A DNA stretch of 23,743 nucleotides from JBMTVT01 sp049451635 (GCA_049451635.1 JBMTVT010000039.1:1-23743), one strand, 5' to 3'; positions 15,782-23,709 are shown, counted from the stretch's first letter. The notes: generated by a model from the sequence alone, not told the origin. Numbers and translations: made by a program.

Positions 15782-15810
15782 AAAATCCCGTTTTTTTGAA
15801 ACGGGATTTT
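15782..15810 (-). terminator. Rho-independent terminator of glnN
   Basis: A 12-bp perfect stem (15782-15793 with 15799-15810, core ATCCCGTTT/AAACGGGAT) closes a 5-nt loop. On the minus strand the stem ends in a T run. It lies 14 bp after the glnN stop codon. Confidence 0.88.
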
Positions 15811-15824
15811 AGAAGTTTTAAACA

Positions 15825-18011
15825 CTATCGTGTAAATAACAATTCTCTGTATTTGGTTAATGGCCAAATTTCATCATCAACCAAAAGTTCCAGCTTATCG
15901 CAATGATACCTTATATCTTGAAAACAAGCTTTAACATGGTTGCAATATGCAAGTGCTTTTTTATCTAAATCTTCAATGGTATTCGCTTTTCTTCGTTCGT
16001 TAATCATATTTGTAACTTTGGCATTAATAGCTTCGATATGACTAGATATTTCTTCAATAAGATTTATTTGTTCTTTGGAAACACTTGTGAACTTTTTATC
16101 AAAAATTTCTTTTAAGCCTTTTACATTTTCAATAAGTATATTTTGATATTTAACGGCAGTAGGCACAATGTGATTTCTAGCAATGTCCCCCAAAACCCTG
16201 CTCTCTATTTGAATATGCATAATATATGCTTCAACCTCAATTTCATAACGCGCTACGGTTTCAATTTTACTCATAACGTTCATCTCCTCAAATAGCGCAA
16301 TACTTTCTTTTGAAACCTTAGCTTTCAAGGCTTCAGGAGTTGTTTTATTATTACTCAAACCACGTTTTTCGGCTTCATCTTCCCATGCTTTACCATAACC
16401 ATTGCCTTCAAATAAAATGTCTCTGCAAGATTTTATGTATTCTCTTAAAACATTAAAAACGGCTTCGTCTTTCTTTAAATCTTTTTTCTCTATCAAAGTG
16501 TCAACCTCAGCTTTGAAGTCCCTAAGTTGTTTAGCAACTATAGTGTTTAAAACGGTCATTGGATTTCCACAATTTGCCGTAGAACCCACAGCCCTAAACT
16601 CAAATTTATTACCCGTAAACGCAAAAGGCGAGGTGCGGTTTCTGTCTGTATTATCAAGCAAAACATCAGGTATTTTACCAACCACATTCAACTTTAGTTC
16701 GGTTTTTTCCTCGGGGGATAATTTACCTTTTGTAACACCTTCCAATTCCTCTAAAACTTTAGTAAGTTGCTCCCCAATAAACACTGAAATAATTGCGGGT
16801 GGCGCTTCATTAGCACCCAATCTATGATCGTTGCTCGCCGAGGCTATTGAAGCTCTTAGCAGTGCTTCATGCTGATGAACGGCTTTAATAGTATTTATAA
16901 AAAAAGTTAAAAATTGAAGGTTACTCATGGGTGTTTTTCCAGGTGCTAATAAATTAACTCCAGAATCGGTAGAAAGCGACCAATTATTATGCTTACCAGA
17001 GCCATTAATGCCTTCAAATGGTTTTTCATGTAACAATACTTTTAAATTATGACGAGATGCTACGCGTCCCATAATATCCATAAGTAGAGAATTATGGTCG
17101 ACCGCTAAATTGGCTTCTTCAAAAATAGGTGCTAATTCAAATTGGTTTGGTGCAACTTCATTATGTCTTGTTTTTACAGGAATTCCCAAAAGCATGCATT
17201 CATTTTCTAATTCCCTCATAAAATTTAATGCCCTATTTGGAATAGAACCAAAATAATGATCATCTAATTGTTGGCCTTTTGCAGATGAGTGTCCCAACAA
17301 AGTTCGCCCTGTTAATGTAATATCTGGCCTGCTTGCAACTAACAGTTTATCAATTAAAAAATACTCTTGTTCCCAGCCTAATGAGGAGGTTACTTTCTTT
17401 ACATTTTTATCAAAATATTTACAAACATCAGTAGCTGCATTATCAACGGCGTTAAGAGCTCTTAACAAAGGGGTTTTGTAATCTAAAGCTTCACCTGTAT
17501 AAGCCACAAAAATAGTTGGAATACACAATGTTGTACCATAAATAAAAGCAGGCGATGTAGGGTCCCAAGCGGTGTAACCACGCGCTTCAAAAGTATTTCT
17601 AATACCGCCACTTGGAAAACTGGAGGCATCTGGTTCTTGTTGTACCAATTGGTTGCCATCAAATTTTTCAATGGCCATTCCTCCACTAATAGTTTCAAAA
17701 AAAGCATCATGCTTTTCAGCTGTTGCACCAGTTAATGGCTGAAACCAGTGTGTATAGTGCGTCACCCCTTTAGCTAGAGCCCAATCTTTCATAGAAGAAG
17801 CTACTTGGTCGGCAATAGCCCTATCAATCTTTTTACCAAGTTGAATAGCGTTCATTACACTTACAAATGCGTCTTTTGTTAAATATTGACGCATAGTATT
17901 CTCGTTAAAAACATTATTACCAAATAAATTTGAGCGTCGTTCTTTTTCCTCAACCATCAAAGGTTTGTGTTCCAATGATTTTTTTATGGCATGAAATCGT
18001 AATGTAGACAT
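15825..18011 (-). CDS. glnN: Glutamine synthetase type III
   Basis: 728 aa from the ATG at 18011 (MSTLRFHAIKKSLEH), the size of the Bacteroides-type GSIII. An in-frame upstream ATG at 18056 would add 15 poor residues and overlap the -7 element. It makes glutamine from glutamate, ammonia and ATP in the cytosol. Motifs include SSLGWEQEYFLID (glutamate/metal site), INGSGKHNNWSLSTDSG (ATP/metal), SASNDHRLGANEAPPAI (GSIII signature) and NRTSPFAFTGNKFEFRAVGS. It is transcribed divergently from the GSII gene, sharing a 253-bp intergenic region with an operator-like inverted repeat. It ends at a strong terminator. Confidence 0.96.
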   Translation of the reverse strand: MSTLRFHAIKKSLEHKPLMVEEKERRSNLFGNNVFNENTMRQYLTKDAFVSVMNAIQLGKKIDRAIADQVASSMKDWALAKGVTHYTHWFQPLTGATAEKHDAFFETISGGMAIEKFDGNQLVQQEPDASSFPSGGIRNTFEARGYTAWDPTSPAFIYGTTLCIPTIFVAYTGEALDYKTPLLRALNAVDNAATDVCKYFDKNVKKVTSSLGWEQEYFLIDKLLVASRPDITLTGRTLLGHSSAKGQQLDDHYFGSIPNRALNFMRELENECMLLGIPVKTRHNEVAPNQFELAPIFEEANLAVDHNSLLMDIMGRVASRHNLKVLLHEKPFEGINGSGKHNNWSLSTDSGVNLLAPGKTPMSNLQFLTFFINTIKAVHQHEALLRASIASASNDHRLGANEAPPAIISVFIGEQLTKVLEELEGVTKGKLSPEEKTELKLNVVGKIPDVLLDNTDRNRTSPFAFTGNKFEFRAVGSTANCGNPMTVLNTIVAKQLRDFKAEVDTLIEKKDLKKDEAVFNVLREYIKSCRDILFEGNGYGKAWEDEAEKRGLSNNKTTPEALKAKVSKESIALFEEMNVMSKIETVARYEIEVEAYIMHIQIESRVLGDIARNHIVPTAVKYQNILIENVKGLKEIFDKKFTSVSKEQINLIEEISSHIEAINAKVTNMINERRKANTIEDLDKKALAYCNHVKACFQDIRYHCDKLELLVDDEIWPLTKYRELLFTR

Positions 18012-18033
18012 GTTATCAAAATAAATTATAACG

Positions 18034-18041
18034 CAAAAATA
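18034..18041 (-). promoter_or_regulatory. Candidate -7 element for glnN
   Basis: On the minus strand it reads TATTTTTG, a perfect TAnnTTTG, 22 bp before the ATG at 18011. No TTG at the -33 position, which would suit an activator-dependent promoter. Confidence 0.55.
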
Positions 18042-18131
18042 GTTATGAATAGGCAATAAATTCTTAAAAGCGAAAAAAATATTATTAACATTTTTTCAAT
18101 TTTTAAATAAATTAATACTCTTTTTTTAAAA

Positions 18132-18155
18132 TATACCCTAAAAAAATAGGGTATA
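18132..18155. promoter_or_regulatory. Perfect inverted repeat, candidate operator between the two glutamine synthetases
   Basis: TATACCCTA (18132-18140), six A's, then TAGGGTATA (18147-18155): 9-bp perfect arms with a 6-bp spacer. The symmetry suits a dimeric DNA-binding regulator. It is roughly central between the glnN and GSII promoters. It is not followed by a T run as a terminator would be. The regulator is unknown. Confidence 0.6.
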
Positions 18156-18183
18156 AATAAAAATAACTTACATGTTAATTAAA

Positions 18184-18193
18184 ATACCCCTAT
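18184..18193 (+). promoter_or_regulatory. Related half-site upstream of the GSII promoter
   Basis: ATACCCCTAT resembles one arm of the repeat at 18132-18155 with one inserted C. Its centre is about 45 bp (close to four helical turns) from that repeat and about 30 bp upstream of the -7 element of the GSII gene. This could place a second regulator contact next to RNA polymerase. Confidence 0.35.
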
Positions 18194-18220
18194 TAAATTT
18201 AGTGTGAAAGTATAAAAATT

Positions 18221-18228
18221 TATATTTG
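18221..18228 (+). promoter_or_regulatory. Candidate -7 element for the GSII gene
   Basis: TATATTTG matches TAnnTTTG. At the expected -33 distance the sequence is TTTAG, one mismatch from TTTG. The leader to the ATG at 18265 is about 30 nt. Confidence 0.6.
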
Positions 18229-18264
18229 TGTAATTATAAAAATTTCAATTATAAAATATCAACT

Positions 18265-19287
18265 ATGGCAAAAATTAAATTAGAATACATTTGGTTAGAT
18301 GGATACTTTCCAACTCAAAATATGAGAAGTAAAACCAAAGTAGAAGAGCATGAAAACTTTAAAGGTACATTAGAAGAAATAGGAAACTGGTCTTTTGACG
18401 GATCTTCAACAAGACAAGCTGAAGGAGGATCATCTGACTGTTTATTAGTGCCTGTTGCTATTTACCCGGACCCAGATCGCGTAAACGGTTATTTAGTTAT
18501 GACTGAAGTTATGAATGCTGATGGAACTCCCCATGTTTCTAATGGTAGAGCTACTATTGATGATGACAATGATGACTTCTGGTTTGGTTTTGAACAAGAG
18601 TATTTTATCATGGATACTAGAACACAATTACCATTAGGATTCCCTGTTGGTGGTTATCCTGCCCCACAAGGTATGTATTACTGCTCAGTTGGTGGGAAAA
18701 ACACTCACGGTAGAGATTTAGTAGAAGAACATGCTGATTTATGTATTGAAGCAGGTTTAAACTTTGAGGGTATTAACCAGGAAGTTGCTTGTGGACAATG
18801 GGAATTCCAACTATTCGCTAAAGGCGCTAAAAAAGCTGGTGACGAAATATGGATTGCTAGATATTTACTAGACAGACTCACAGAAAAATATGGTTATTAT
18901 ATTGAGTACCACCCAAAACCTCTTGGAAAAGATATGGATTGGAACGGTTCTGGTATGCATGCAAACTTCTCAAACACAACATTAAGAACTTGTGGTGATA
19001 AAGCTATTTACGAGAAAATATGTGAAGCTTTCCGTCCAGTTGTAGATGAACACATTGCCGTTTATGGTGAATTTAACGACCAACGTTTAACTGGTTTACA
19101 CGAAACTGCTGCCATTACCGATTTCTCATATGGTGTATCCGATCGTGGTGCTTCTATTCGTATTCCATTAATCGCTGTTGAAAAAGGATATAAAGGATGG
19201 TTGGAAGATAGACGTCCTGCTTCAAATGGCGATCCATACAAAATTGCAGCGAGAATTATTAAAACTGTAAAATCTGCTAAAGTTTAA
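18265..19287 (+). CDS. glnII: Glutamine synthetase, eukaryote-like type II
   Basis: 340 aa from the ATG at 18265 (MAKIKLEYIWLDG); an in-frame ATG at 18226 overlaps the promoter and is rejected. The short length and motifs are those of GSII (octamer/decamer enzymes of eukaryotes and some bacteria), not the 470-residue GSI. The beta-grasp half has NWSFDGSSTRQAEGGSSDC. The catalytic half has FGFEQEYFI, FEGINQEVACGQWEFQ, NGSGMHANFS and TGLHETAAITDFSYGVSDRG, ending RIPL. It assimilates ammonium into glutamine. Divergent from glnN, with its own promoter and terminator. The symbol follows the GSII naming; many annotations will simply say glnA. Confidence 0.93.
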   Translation: MAKIKLEYIWLDGYFPTQNMRSKTKVEEHENFKGTLEEIGNWSFDGSSTRQAEGGSSDCLLVPVAIYPDPDRVNGYLVMTEVMNADGTPHVSNGRATIDDDNDDFWFGFEQEYFIMDTRTQLPLGFPVGGYPAPQGMYYCSVGGKNTHGRDLVEEHADLCIEAGLNFEGINQEVACGQWEFQLFAKGAKKAGDEIWIARYLLDRLTEKYGYYIEYHPKPLGKDMDWNGSGMHANFSNTTLRTCGDKAIYEKICEAFRPVVDEHIAVYGEFNDQRLTGLHETAAITDFSYGVSDRGASIRIPLIAVEKGYKGWLEDRRPASNGDPYKIAARIIKTVKSAKV

Positions 19288-19313
19288 TAATAACTGCAAC
19301 AAGTTTTGTTCAT

Positions 19314-19346
19314 AAAAAAGCACTTACCTAACGTAAGTGCTTTTTT
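19314..19346 (+). terminator. Rho-independent terminator of the GSII gene
   Basis: A 14-bp stem (19314-19327 with 19333-19346, core GCACTTAC/GTAAGTGC) with a CTAAC loop and a T7 run, 27 bp after the stop codon. Confidence 0.92.
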
Positions 19347-19486
19347 TATGGAACTTGGTTTTTGTAAAAAAAGTTTGTTTGGAAATTTTATTCGTTAGGT
19401 TTAATTTTTTTCTTAAAAAGCTAACTTTACTTATCGAACCATATAGTTCATTAAAACAAAAAATACTTAACTGATAATAAAGTATC

Positions 19487-20437
19487 TTAAAATTTCCCTT
19501 TTGTAAACACCAAAAACATAAAAGCGCTATAAGCTATTACTAAAACAAAACCCTTAATTCTGCTAATTTGCATTTTTTTTGGTAAAAAAATCATTGGTAT
19601 TAAAACAGCGGCAAAACCTAACATCCAAAAAATATCATTCGATAGTATTTGTGGTTCGGTAACCGGTATAGGTTTAATGATGGCCGTTAGTCCTAATACA
19701 GATCCTATATTAAATATATTGGAGCCAATTAAATTACCCAATGAAATGGCTTTTTCTTGTTTGGCCGCCGCGATTACGGAAGCCGCTAATTCTGGCACAC
19801 TTGTGCCAACGGCAATTAAAGAAACCCCAATAACTGCCTCGCTTACCCCTATAGAAAGGGCTATTTCTTTTGAACCTGCCACCAACCATTCACTACCAAA
19901 ATATAAAGATGCCGCACCTATAAGTAACCATAATCCAATTTTAAAATTGGATACTATTGCCAAAGACTCATCAACATCTTCTAAAACTTTTTCCTTTTTG
20001 GTACTTCTAATTAATATGATTAAAAATGCTATTAGGCCAAAAAATAAAACAGCTCCTTCTTCGACTGTGAGTACGTTATCGTTTTTAAGAAAATAATATA
20101 GTGCTATTGAAAAAAGCATCATGACTGGCCAGTTGAGTTTATAGAATGATTTATCTACCGAAATGGCACCAAACATAGCTGTAATACCCAACACCAAACC
20201 AATATTGGCAATATTGGACCCTACAACATTATTTATGGCAATGGCAGGCGAACCTGATAAAGCGGCTTGCAAACTTACCAATAACTCGGGTGCTGAAGTA
20301 GCAAAGGAAACCACCGTCATACCTATTACCATTTTGGAAATATTGAATTTGAATGACAATGCCACAGATGAACGTACTAAAAACTCGCCACCTATTACTA
20401 ATAACACAAAACCAAAAATTACCCAAAGTAAACTCAT
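19487..20437 (-). CDS. Calcium/sodium antiporter, CaCA family (YrbG-like)
   Basis: 316 aa, about ten hydrophobic segments. The two inverted alpha-repeats of the CaCA superfamily are clear. Repeat 1 (about 38-84) has SFATSAPELLVS and NNVVGSNIANIGLVLG. Repeat 2 (about 195-249) has AVGTSVPELAASV and GNLIGSNIFNIGSVLG. The acidic residues within the PEL motifs are the ion-binding sites in this family. It resides in the inner membrane and exchanges cations, most likely Na+ for Ca2+; the true substrate cannot be read from sequence. It appears monocistronic, between the GSII terminator and the pseudogene region. Confidence 0.94.
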   Translation of the reverse strand: MSLLWVIFGFVLLVIGGEFLVRSSVALSFKFNISKMVIGMTVVSFATSAPELLVSLQAALSGSPAIAINNVVGSNIANIGLVLGITAMFGAISVDKSFYKLNWPVMMLFSIALYYFLKNDNVLTVEEGAVLFFGLIAFLIILIRSTKKEKVLEDVDESLAIVSNFKIGLWLLIGAASLYFGSEWLVAGSKEIALSIGVSEAVIGVSLIAVGTSVPELAASVIAAAKQEKAISLGNLIGSNIFNIGSVLGLTAIIKPIPVTEPQILSNDIFWMLGFAAVLIPMIFLPKKMQISRIKGFVLVIAYSAFMFLVFTKGKF

Positions 20438-20451
20438 AAATAAATTTTTTG

Positions 20452-20459
20452 CGAAGATA
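20452..20459 (-). promoter_or_regulatory. Weak -7 element for the antiporter
   Basis: On the minus strand it reads TATCTTCG, one mismatch from TAnnTTTG, 14 bp before the ATG. The heptad repeat at 20463-20497 occupies the -33 region. Confidence 0.35.
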
Positions 20460-20462
20460 AAC

Positions 20463-20497
20463 GAAAGTAAAAAGTGAAAAATGAAAAGTTAAAAGTT
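20463..20497. repeat. Degenerate heptad tandem repeat (five units)
   Basis: Five 7-bp units in a row: GAAAGTA, AAAAGTG, AAAAATG, AAAAGTT, AAAAGTT. It lies immediately upstream of the antiporter -7 box. It could be simple low-complexity DNA. Confidence 0.6.
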
Positions 20498-20575
20498 TTT
20501 TGAAAACTTAAAATTTAGTTAAATAACTACTATTTTAATTGTATAACTATAAAAATAGTACTTAGAGCATCAAAA

Positions 20576-20830
20576 ATAACTGCAACCGGTTCAATTGGAA
20601 AGAATAGAAATATTATTTACATTCTAAATGGTAAATAATAACAAAAGAAGAATTAAATAATGCGCTATATATTTTAGATGGTGAAGAAGTAAACAAATAT
20701 GACATCAAAAATTTAAATGCAGATAACATTACTTCTATGAATGCTTTAAAAGACAATGAAGCCATTAAAAAAATACGGCGATAAAGGCAAAAATGGCGTA
20801 GTTGAAATTACAACAAAAAAGAAAAAATAG
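20576..20830 (+). pseudogene. Frameshifted remnant of a TonB-plug-like protein
   Basis: Three protein-like pieces lie in shifting frames. Piece 1 (frame of 20576) is ITATGSIGKNRNIIYILNGK, then TAA TAA. Piece 2 (20638 onward) reads ITKEELNNALYILDGEEVN, then NADNITSMNALKDNEAIKK. Piece 3 follows a 7-A run (20767-20773) with one extra A and reads YGDKGKNGVVEITTKKKK, ending at a TAG. Adding one base near 20636 and removing one A joins them into one frame. YIL[DN]G...IxSMxxLK...YGxKGKNGVVEITTKK is the plug-like motif seen in TonB-linked receptors and at the end of flavobacterial M56/BlaR1-type peptidases. Only the C-terminal part remains, and no upstream part was seen. A hairpin terminator follows. 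Confidence 0.72.
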
Positions 20831-20855
20831 CTTGCTAAACAAACTAAAAACAAAC

Positions 20856-20880
20856 CTCCTTAAATTAAAAATTTAAGGAG
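20856..20880. terminator. Bidirectional hairpin terminator between the pseudogene and the nuclease gene
   Basis: An 11-bp perfect stem (20856-20866 with 20870-20880, CTCCTTAAATT/AATTTAAGGAG) closes an AAA loop. It is T-rich on both sides, and lies 12 bp past the nuclease stop (minus) and 25 bp past the pseudogene stop (plus). Confidence 0.7.
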
Positions 20881-20892
20881 ATTATATATTTT

Positions 20893-22890
20893 TTATAATA
20901 TAACAATCTTTTTTATTACCGTTTTGCCATCAAAATTAATATTCAATAAATATATACCTGGTTGAAGGTTTAATTTTAAAGATGATTCTTCAAAATTGCA
21001 ATGGGTTTGAAGCTTTTTGCCTTCAATAGAATACAGCTCAATTTCTGCCTCAGATTTAAGTCCTTTTATAAAAATTTCACCATGGCTAGGATTAGGATAT
21101 AATTGAACTTGTGGGTTTGAATTTTCATTAAAACCTAAAGATTGGCTCCAAACTTGTCCCACCATGTTGCCCCAAATATATTCAACTAAATCTGGCATAT
21201 CTATAAACGGATTTCTATTAAACTGCCATGTGTAAATTATATTATTTCTGTTCATTTCAAAATCATCAGGAGGATCATTTCTATGCCAATTTAAAAGCGT
21301 AGCTAAATCTCCCATCTGACCAGTAACATTAGGGAAACCATTTACAATCTGCAACCCATTATATCTAATTTCCATATATAGGACACTTCTTGCCACATCA
21401 CCATAAAAGCTACCTGCATTTCCTGAAGGACCAGTATATTGCCCATAATGTTGGTTATTTCTAATACTATTTTCAGGTCCATCGGCGGCTCTGAGCGCAT
21501 GGGCATCAGAGTTTCCGTGCCTTAACGAATCTGCTTTAGTTTCCCAAAATAAATCTTTCCCATCAGCTATATCATCTGCATCAATACTATTATAGCCCGC
21601 TAAAGACCGAGGAAACGTATGTTCTCTATTCCATTTACCTGTATTATCAGAAGTTGTTTGGTAGTCTAACTTAGCGCGACCTTGCTCTGTGTATAACAAC
21701 CAAACTTGATTACTGTTTGCTGGATTTTGGTCGGCTTCTTTTAAAATATCAACAATATCAGCGTAGGCTTGAGCCCTAACCACTACTGGATTTGCTATAA
21801 TATCTTGTAATGCTTGCCTTAATGCTATACCAGACAAACCATTTAAGCTATCATAGTAGCCAGTGGGTTGGGTGCTACTTACTGTGCCAAATGTTGGATT
21901 TAAAGGTGTGCCAAAACTAGCAACTACATAATCGTTGTCCACTACCCTAATTTGCAAATTACTATTTAATATTAAATACTCTGATGGCAAATTATTATAA
22001 CTTATTTTCATAACCTCATCGCCTTCATCACCAGTATCGTCAATTATTGTTATGGTTGTTGATGTTGTATTTTGTCCAACTGGAATGGTTAATGATGTGT
22101 TTCCAATAAAATCTGAAGTATTGAATGTGCCAAAATCTAAAACTATATCAAAGTTTAAAGCTGATGTTACATTTTGTTCCGTTGTAAACGTAATATCGAA
22201 AATATCGCCTTCATTATATTGAGTTTGATTTACAGAAATTGCTATACCATTAAGCACAATTCCACTACCATCGTTTAACTGCCTTGGGGTTGGTGTTGTT
22301 GATATATAAGTTATACTGTTAGGGTTGCCCAAACCATCATCAAAACGTTGAATTGAATTTGTATTATTGGCCGAACCCTCATTTATTTGTTGAAGGGATG
22401 AAAATCTGGTGTCTTGATTAAAGATATTTATCATGTCTGTATCATCTGCATCACTGGTATCATACATTAACACATCAACTAGACTAGTGATTGTTGCCAA
22501 AGTTCCATCTGGGAAATCAAAATTATCAGCTTGATAAATAGCCACAGCATCAGCCCCATTTTGAATAGTACTATCTGAAATAATATATTGAGGAAGCGGG
22601 CTTACAGAATTATTTCCTATTAGAAACAATCCATTTACATCTGTAACATAACCATCTAAATCGATGGCAAAATAACTAGTATTTCCACCACTAGCAGACC
22701 CATTAAAAAAAACCACTACAAATCCATCTAATGGAAAGTTTGGGGTTTCTGATAATAATTCCAAAAATTCATGTTTGTCAATATTATCACCTTCAAAACT
22801 TGTATCACAATCCAATTCATTAATAACGATTTGCGGGAACGTTAACTGAACTATAGATAAAATTGAGATAAAAATAATATACTTTTTCAT
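20893..22890 (-). CDS. Secreted endonuclease I family nuclease with lamin-tail and Calx-beta-like domains and T9SS tail
   Basis: 665 aa. Signal peptide MKKYIIFISILSIVQLTFPQ. Residues 21-205 resemble a lamin-tail domain (IVINELDCDT, HEFLELL). Residues 215-320 resemble a Calx-beta repeat (NEGDIFDITF, IIDDTGDEGDEVM, VVDND). Residues 340-585 are an endonuclease I catalytic domain, with the metal-dependent motif WNREHTFPRS (420-429), SDAHALRAAD, and the hallmark NWHRNDPPDDFEMNRN and FIDMPDLVEYIW. The last 70 residues (VQLYPNPSHGEIFIKG to KKIVIL) are a type A T9SS sorting tail, so the protein should be exported to the surface or medium to degrade extracellular DNA or RNA. A -7 box lies at 22906-22913. 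Confidence 0.92.
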   Translation of the reverse strand: MKKYIIFISILSIVQLTFPQIVINELDCDTSFEGDNIDKHEFLELLSETPNFPLDGFVVVFFNGSASGGNTSYFAIDLDGYVTDVNGLFLIGNNSVSPLPQYIISDSTIQNGADAVAIYQADNFDFPDGTLATITSLVDVLMYDTSDADDTDMINIFNQDTRFSSLQQINEGSANNTNSIQRFDDGLGNPNSITYISTTPTPRQLNDGSGIVLNGIAISVNQTQYNEGDIFDITFTTEQNVTSALNFDIVLDFGTFNTSDFIGNTSLTIPVGQNTTSTTITIIDDTGDEGDEVMKISYNNLPSEYLILNSNLQIRVVDNDYVVASFGTPLNPTFGTVSSTQPTGYYDSLNGLSGIALRQALQDIIANPVVVRAQAYADIVDILKEADQNPANSNQVWLLYTEQGRAKLDYQTTSDNTGKWNREHTFPRSLAGYNSIDADDIADGKDLFWETKADSLRHGNSDAHALRAADGPENSIRNNQHYGQYTGPSGNAGSFYGDVARSVLYMEIRYNGLQIVNGFPNVTGQMGDLATLLNWHRNDPPDDFEMNRNNIIYTWQFNRNPFIDMPDLVEYIWGNMVGQVWSQSLGFNENSNPQVQLYPNPSHGEIFIKGLKSEAEIELYSIEGKKLQTHCNFEESSLKLNLQPGIYLLNINFDGKTVIKKIVIL

Positions 22891-22905
22891 GAAAAATGCT
22901 TTTTA

Positions 22906-22913
22906 CAAATATA
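22906..22913 (-). promoter_or_regulatory. Candidate -7 element for the nuclease gene
   Basis: On the minus strand it reads TATATTTG, a perfect TAnnTTTG, 15 bp before the ATG; no TTG at 19 bp spacing. Confidence 0.5.
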
Positions 22914-23377
22914 CACCTGACCATCTAAAAAATACCTTACAAGTATTATTAAAATACTAATTGAGAAAACTTTTTGTGATGTGATAAAAATAATGAAATA
23001 TTAAAAAAACCCATTTTTAAAACGAAAGTCCCCTTGGTTTAAAAAAAAGAATCAAAACACCCTTACAATAATTATAATTTATAATTAAAAAATATATTTT
23101 AATTACAGTTAAAAACTAAAATTAAGATTTAAATATAATTGATTTTTTTACTTACAAATTAGTATTTAAAATCATAGATTTTTATAAAAACGTTTGGCGG
23201 TAACATCAGGTAATAAATATCTTCAAAAAACATTGGAATAAATACCCGTATTATAACCTTTAAAAACTTAAAAATATGATAACACTTGTCAAAATTTTAA
23301 TTGATGTAGTTTTATTGATTATATCATTGATATGATAAAACTAACCACAGTAAAGCTTAGTCTAGAATAAGTTTTAC
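22914..23377. other. Gene-free AT-rich intergenic stretch
   Basis: I see no convincing gene, RNA or repeat here. Only short chance frames occur, such as a 19-codon hydrophobic frame at 23277, and a 6-bp inverted repeat TATCAT/ATGATA near 23322-23337. It separates two divergent promoters. Confidence 0.5.
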
Positions 23378-23385
23378 TATTTTTG
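23378..23385 (+). promoter_or_regulatory. Candidate -7 element for the 50-aa gene
   Basis: TATTTTTG matches TAnnTTTG, 18 bp before the GTG start at 23404. The -33 region has CTTA rather than TTG. Confidence 0.5.
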
Positions 23386-23403
23386 TCCCAAGAAGCAAAC
23401 AAA

Positions 23404-23556
23404 GTGAAAAAGCAAGTTTTCAAATTTTTAGCCAAGCTTAATAAAGCATTATTACCTAGCTATTCAAAAAAACAATTGGATTTATCAAAGGCCAACAAAT
23501 TACAAATGGTCGTCATAGGCTGGCGCTGTTATGTTACAAAAAACACATTAGATTAA
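23404..23556 (+). CDS. Small basic protein (50 aa), GTG start
   Basis: The frame starts at GTG and reads MKKQVFKFLAKLNKALLPSY, then SKKQLDLSKANKLQMVVIGW and RCYVTKNTLD, ending with TAA at 23554. The protein is strongly basic, with an amphipathic N-terminal helix and a short hydrophobic strand. A -7 promoter element lies 18 bp upstream. I have the impression that near-identical 50-residue proteins are common in Flavobacteriaceae and are sometimes labelled 'SsrA-binding protein'. It has no SmpB motifs and is a third of SmpB's length, so that name should not be used. The function is unknown. The same frame stays mostly open to 23709, which could mean it was once longer. Confidence 0.65.
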   Translation: MKKQVFKFLAKLNKALLPSYSKKQLDLSKANKLQMVVIGWRCYVTKNTLD

Positions 23557-23709
23557 TTAGAAGTTTTATTAATAGGCCTTCAGTTTTTTGAAAACTCAAT
23601 TGTAGCCTTTCCTAAAAATGGATAGGCTACAGACCTAGATGAGTTAAGAGCCATTTCAAATACTAATTTTTGGGGTCTTGAATCTGATAAAAAAAATATC
23701 AAAAAATAA
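23557..23709 (+). pseudogene. In-frame, stop-interrupted continuation before manA
   Basis: In the same frame as the 50-aa gene the sequence after its TAA reads LEVLLIGLQFFENSIVAFPK NG. It then meets a TAG (23623-23625) and continues ATDLDELRAISNTNFWGLES DKKNIKK to a TAA at 23707, three bases before the next ATG. The composition looks protein-like. It could be a separate decayed short gene, a C-terminal part lost through two nonsense mutations, or chance. I do not recognise the family. Confidence 0.4.
23601..23631. repeat. Inverted repeat (hairpin)
   Basis: TGTAGCCT (23601-23608) and AGGCTACA (23624-23631) are perfect 8-bp arms. After a T-T mismatch the stem continues with TCC/GGA, leaving a 7-nt loop. 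There is no T run on the plus strand, so it is not an obvious terminator. The 3' arm includes the in-frame TAG. Confidence 0.55.

Noticed and set aside
16402..16827. 141-codon plus-strand frame inside glnN
   Set aside because: Antisense to conserved GSIII motifs; no independent evidence of coding.
18132..18155. The glutamine synthetase inverted repeat as a transcription terminator
   Set aside because: It lies upstream of both divergent genes, has no adjacent T run, and no gene ends there.
23404..23556. SmpB (SsrA-binding protein) label for the 50-aa protein
   Set aside because: SmpB is about 150 residues with a conserved OB-fold and C-terminal tail; none of its motifs are present.
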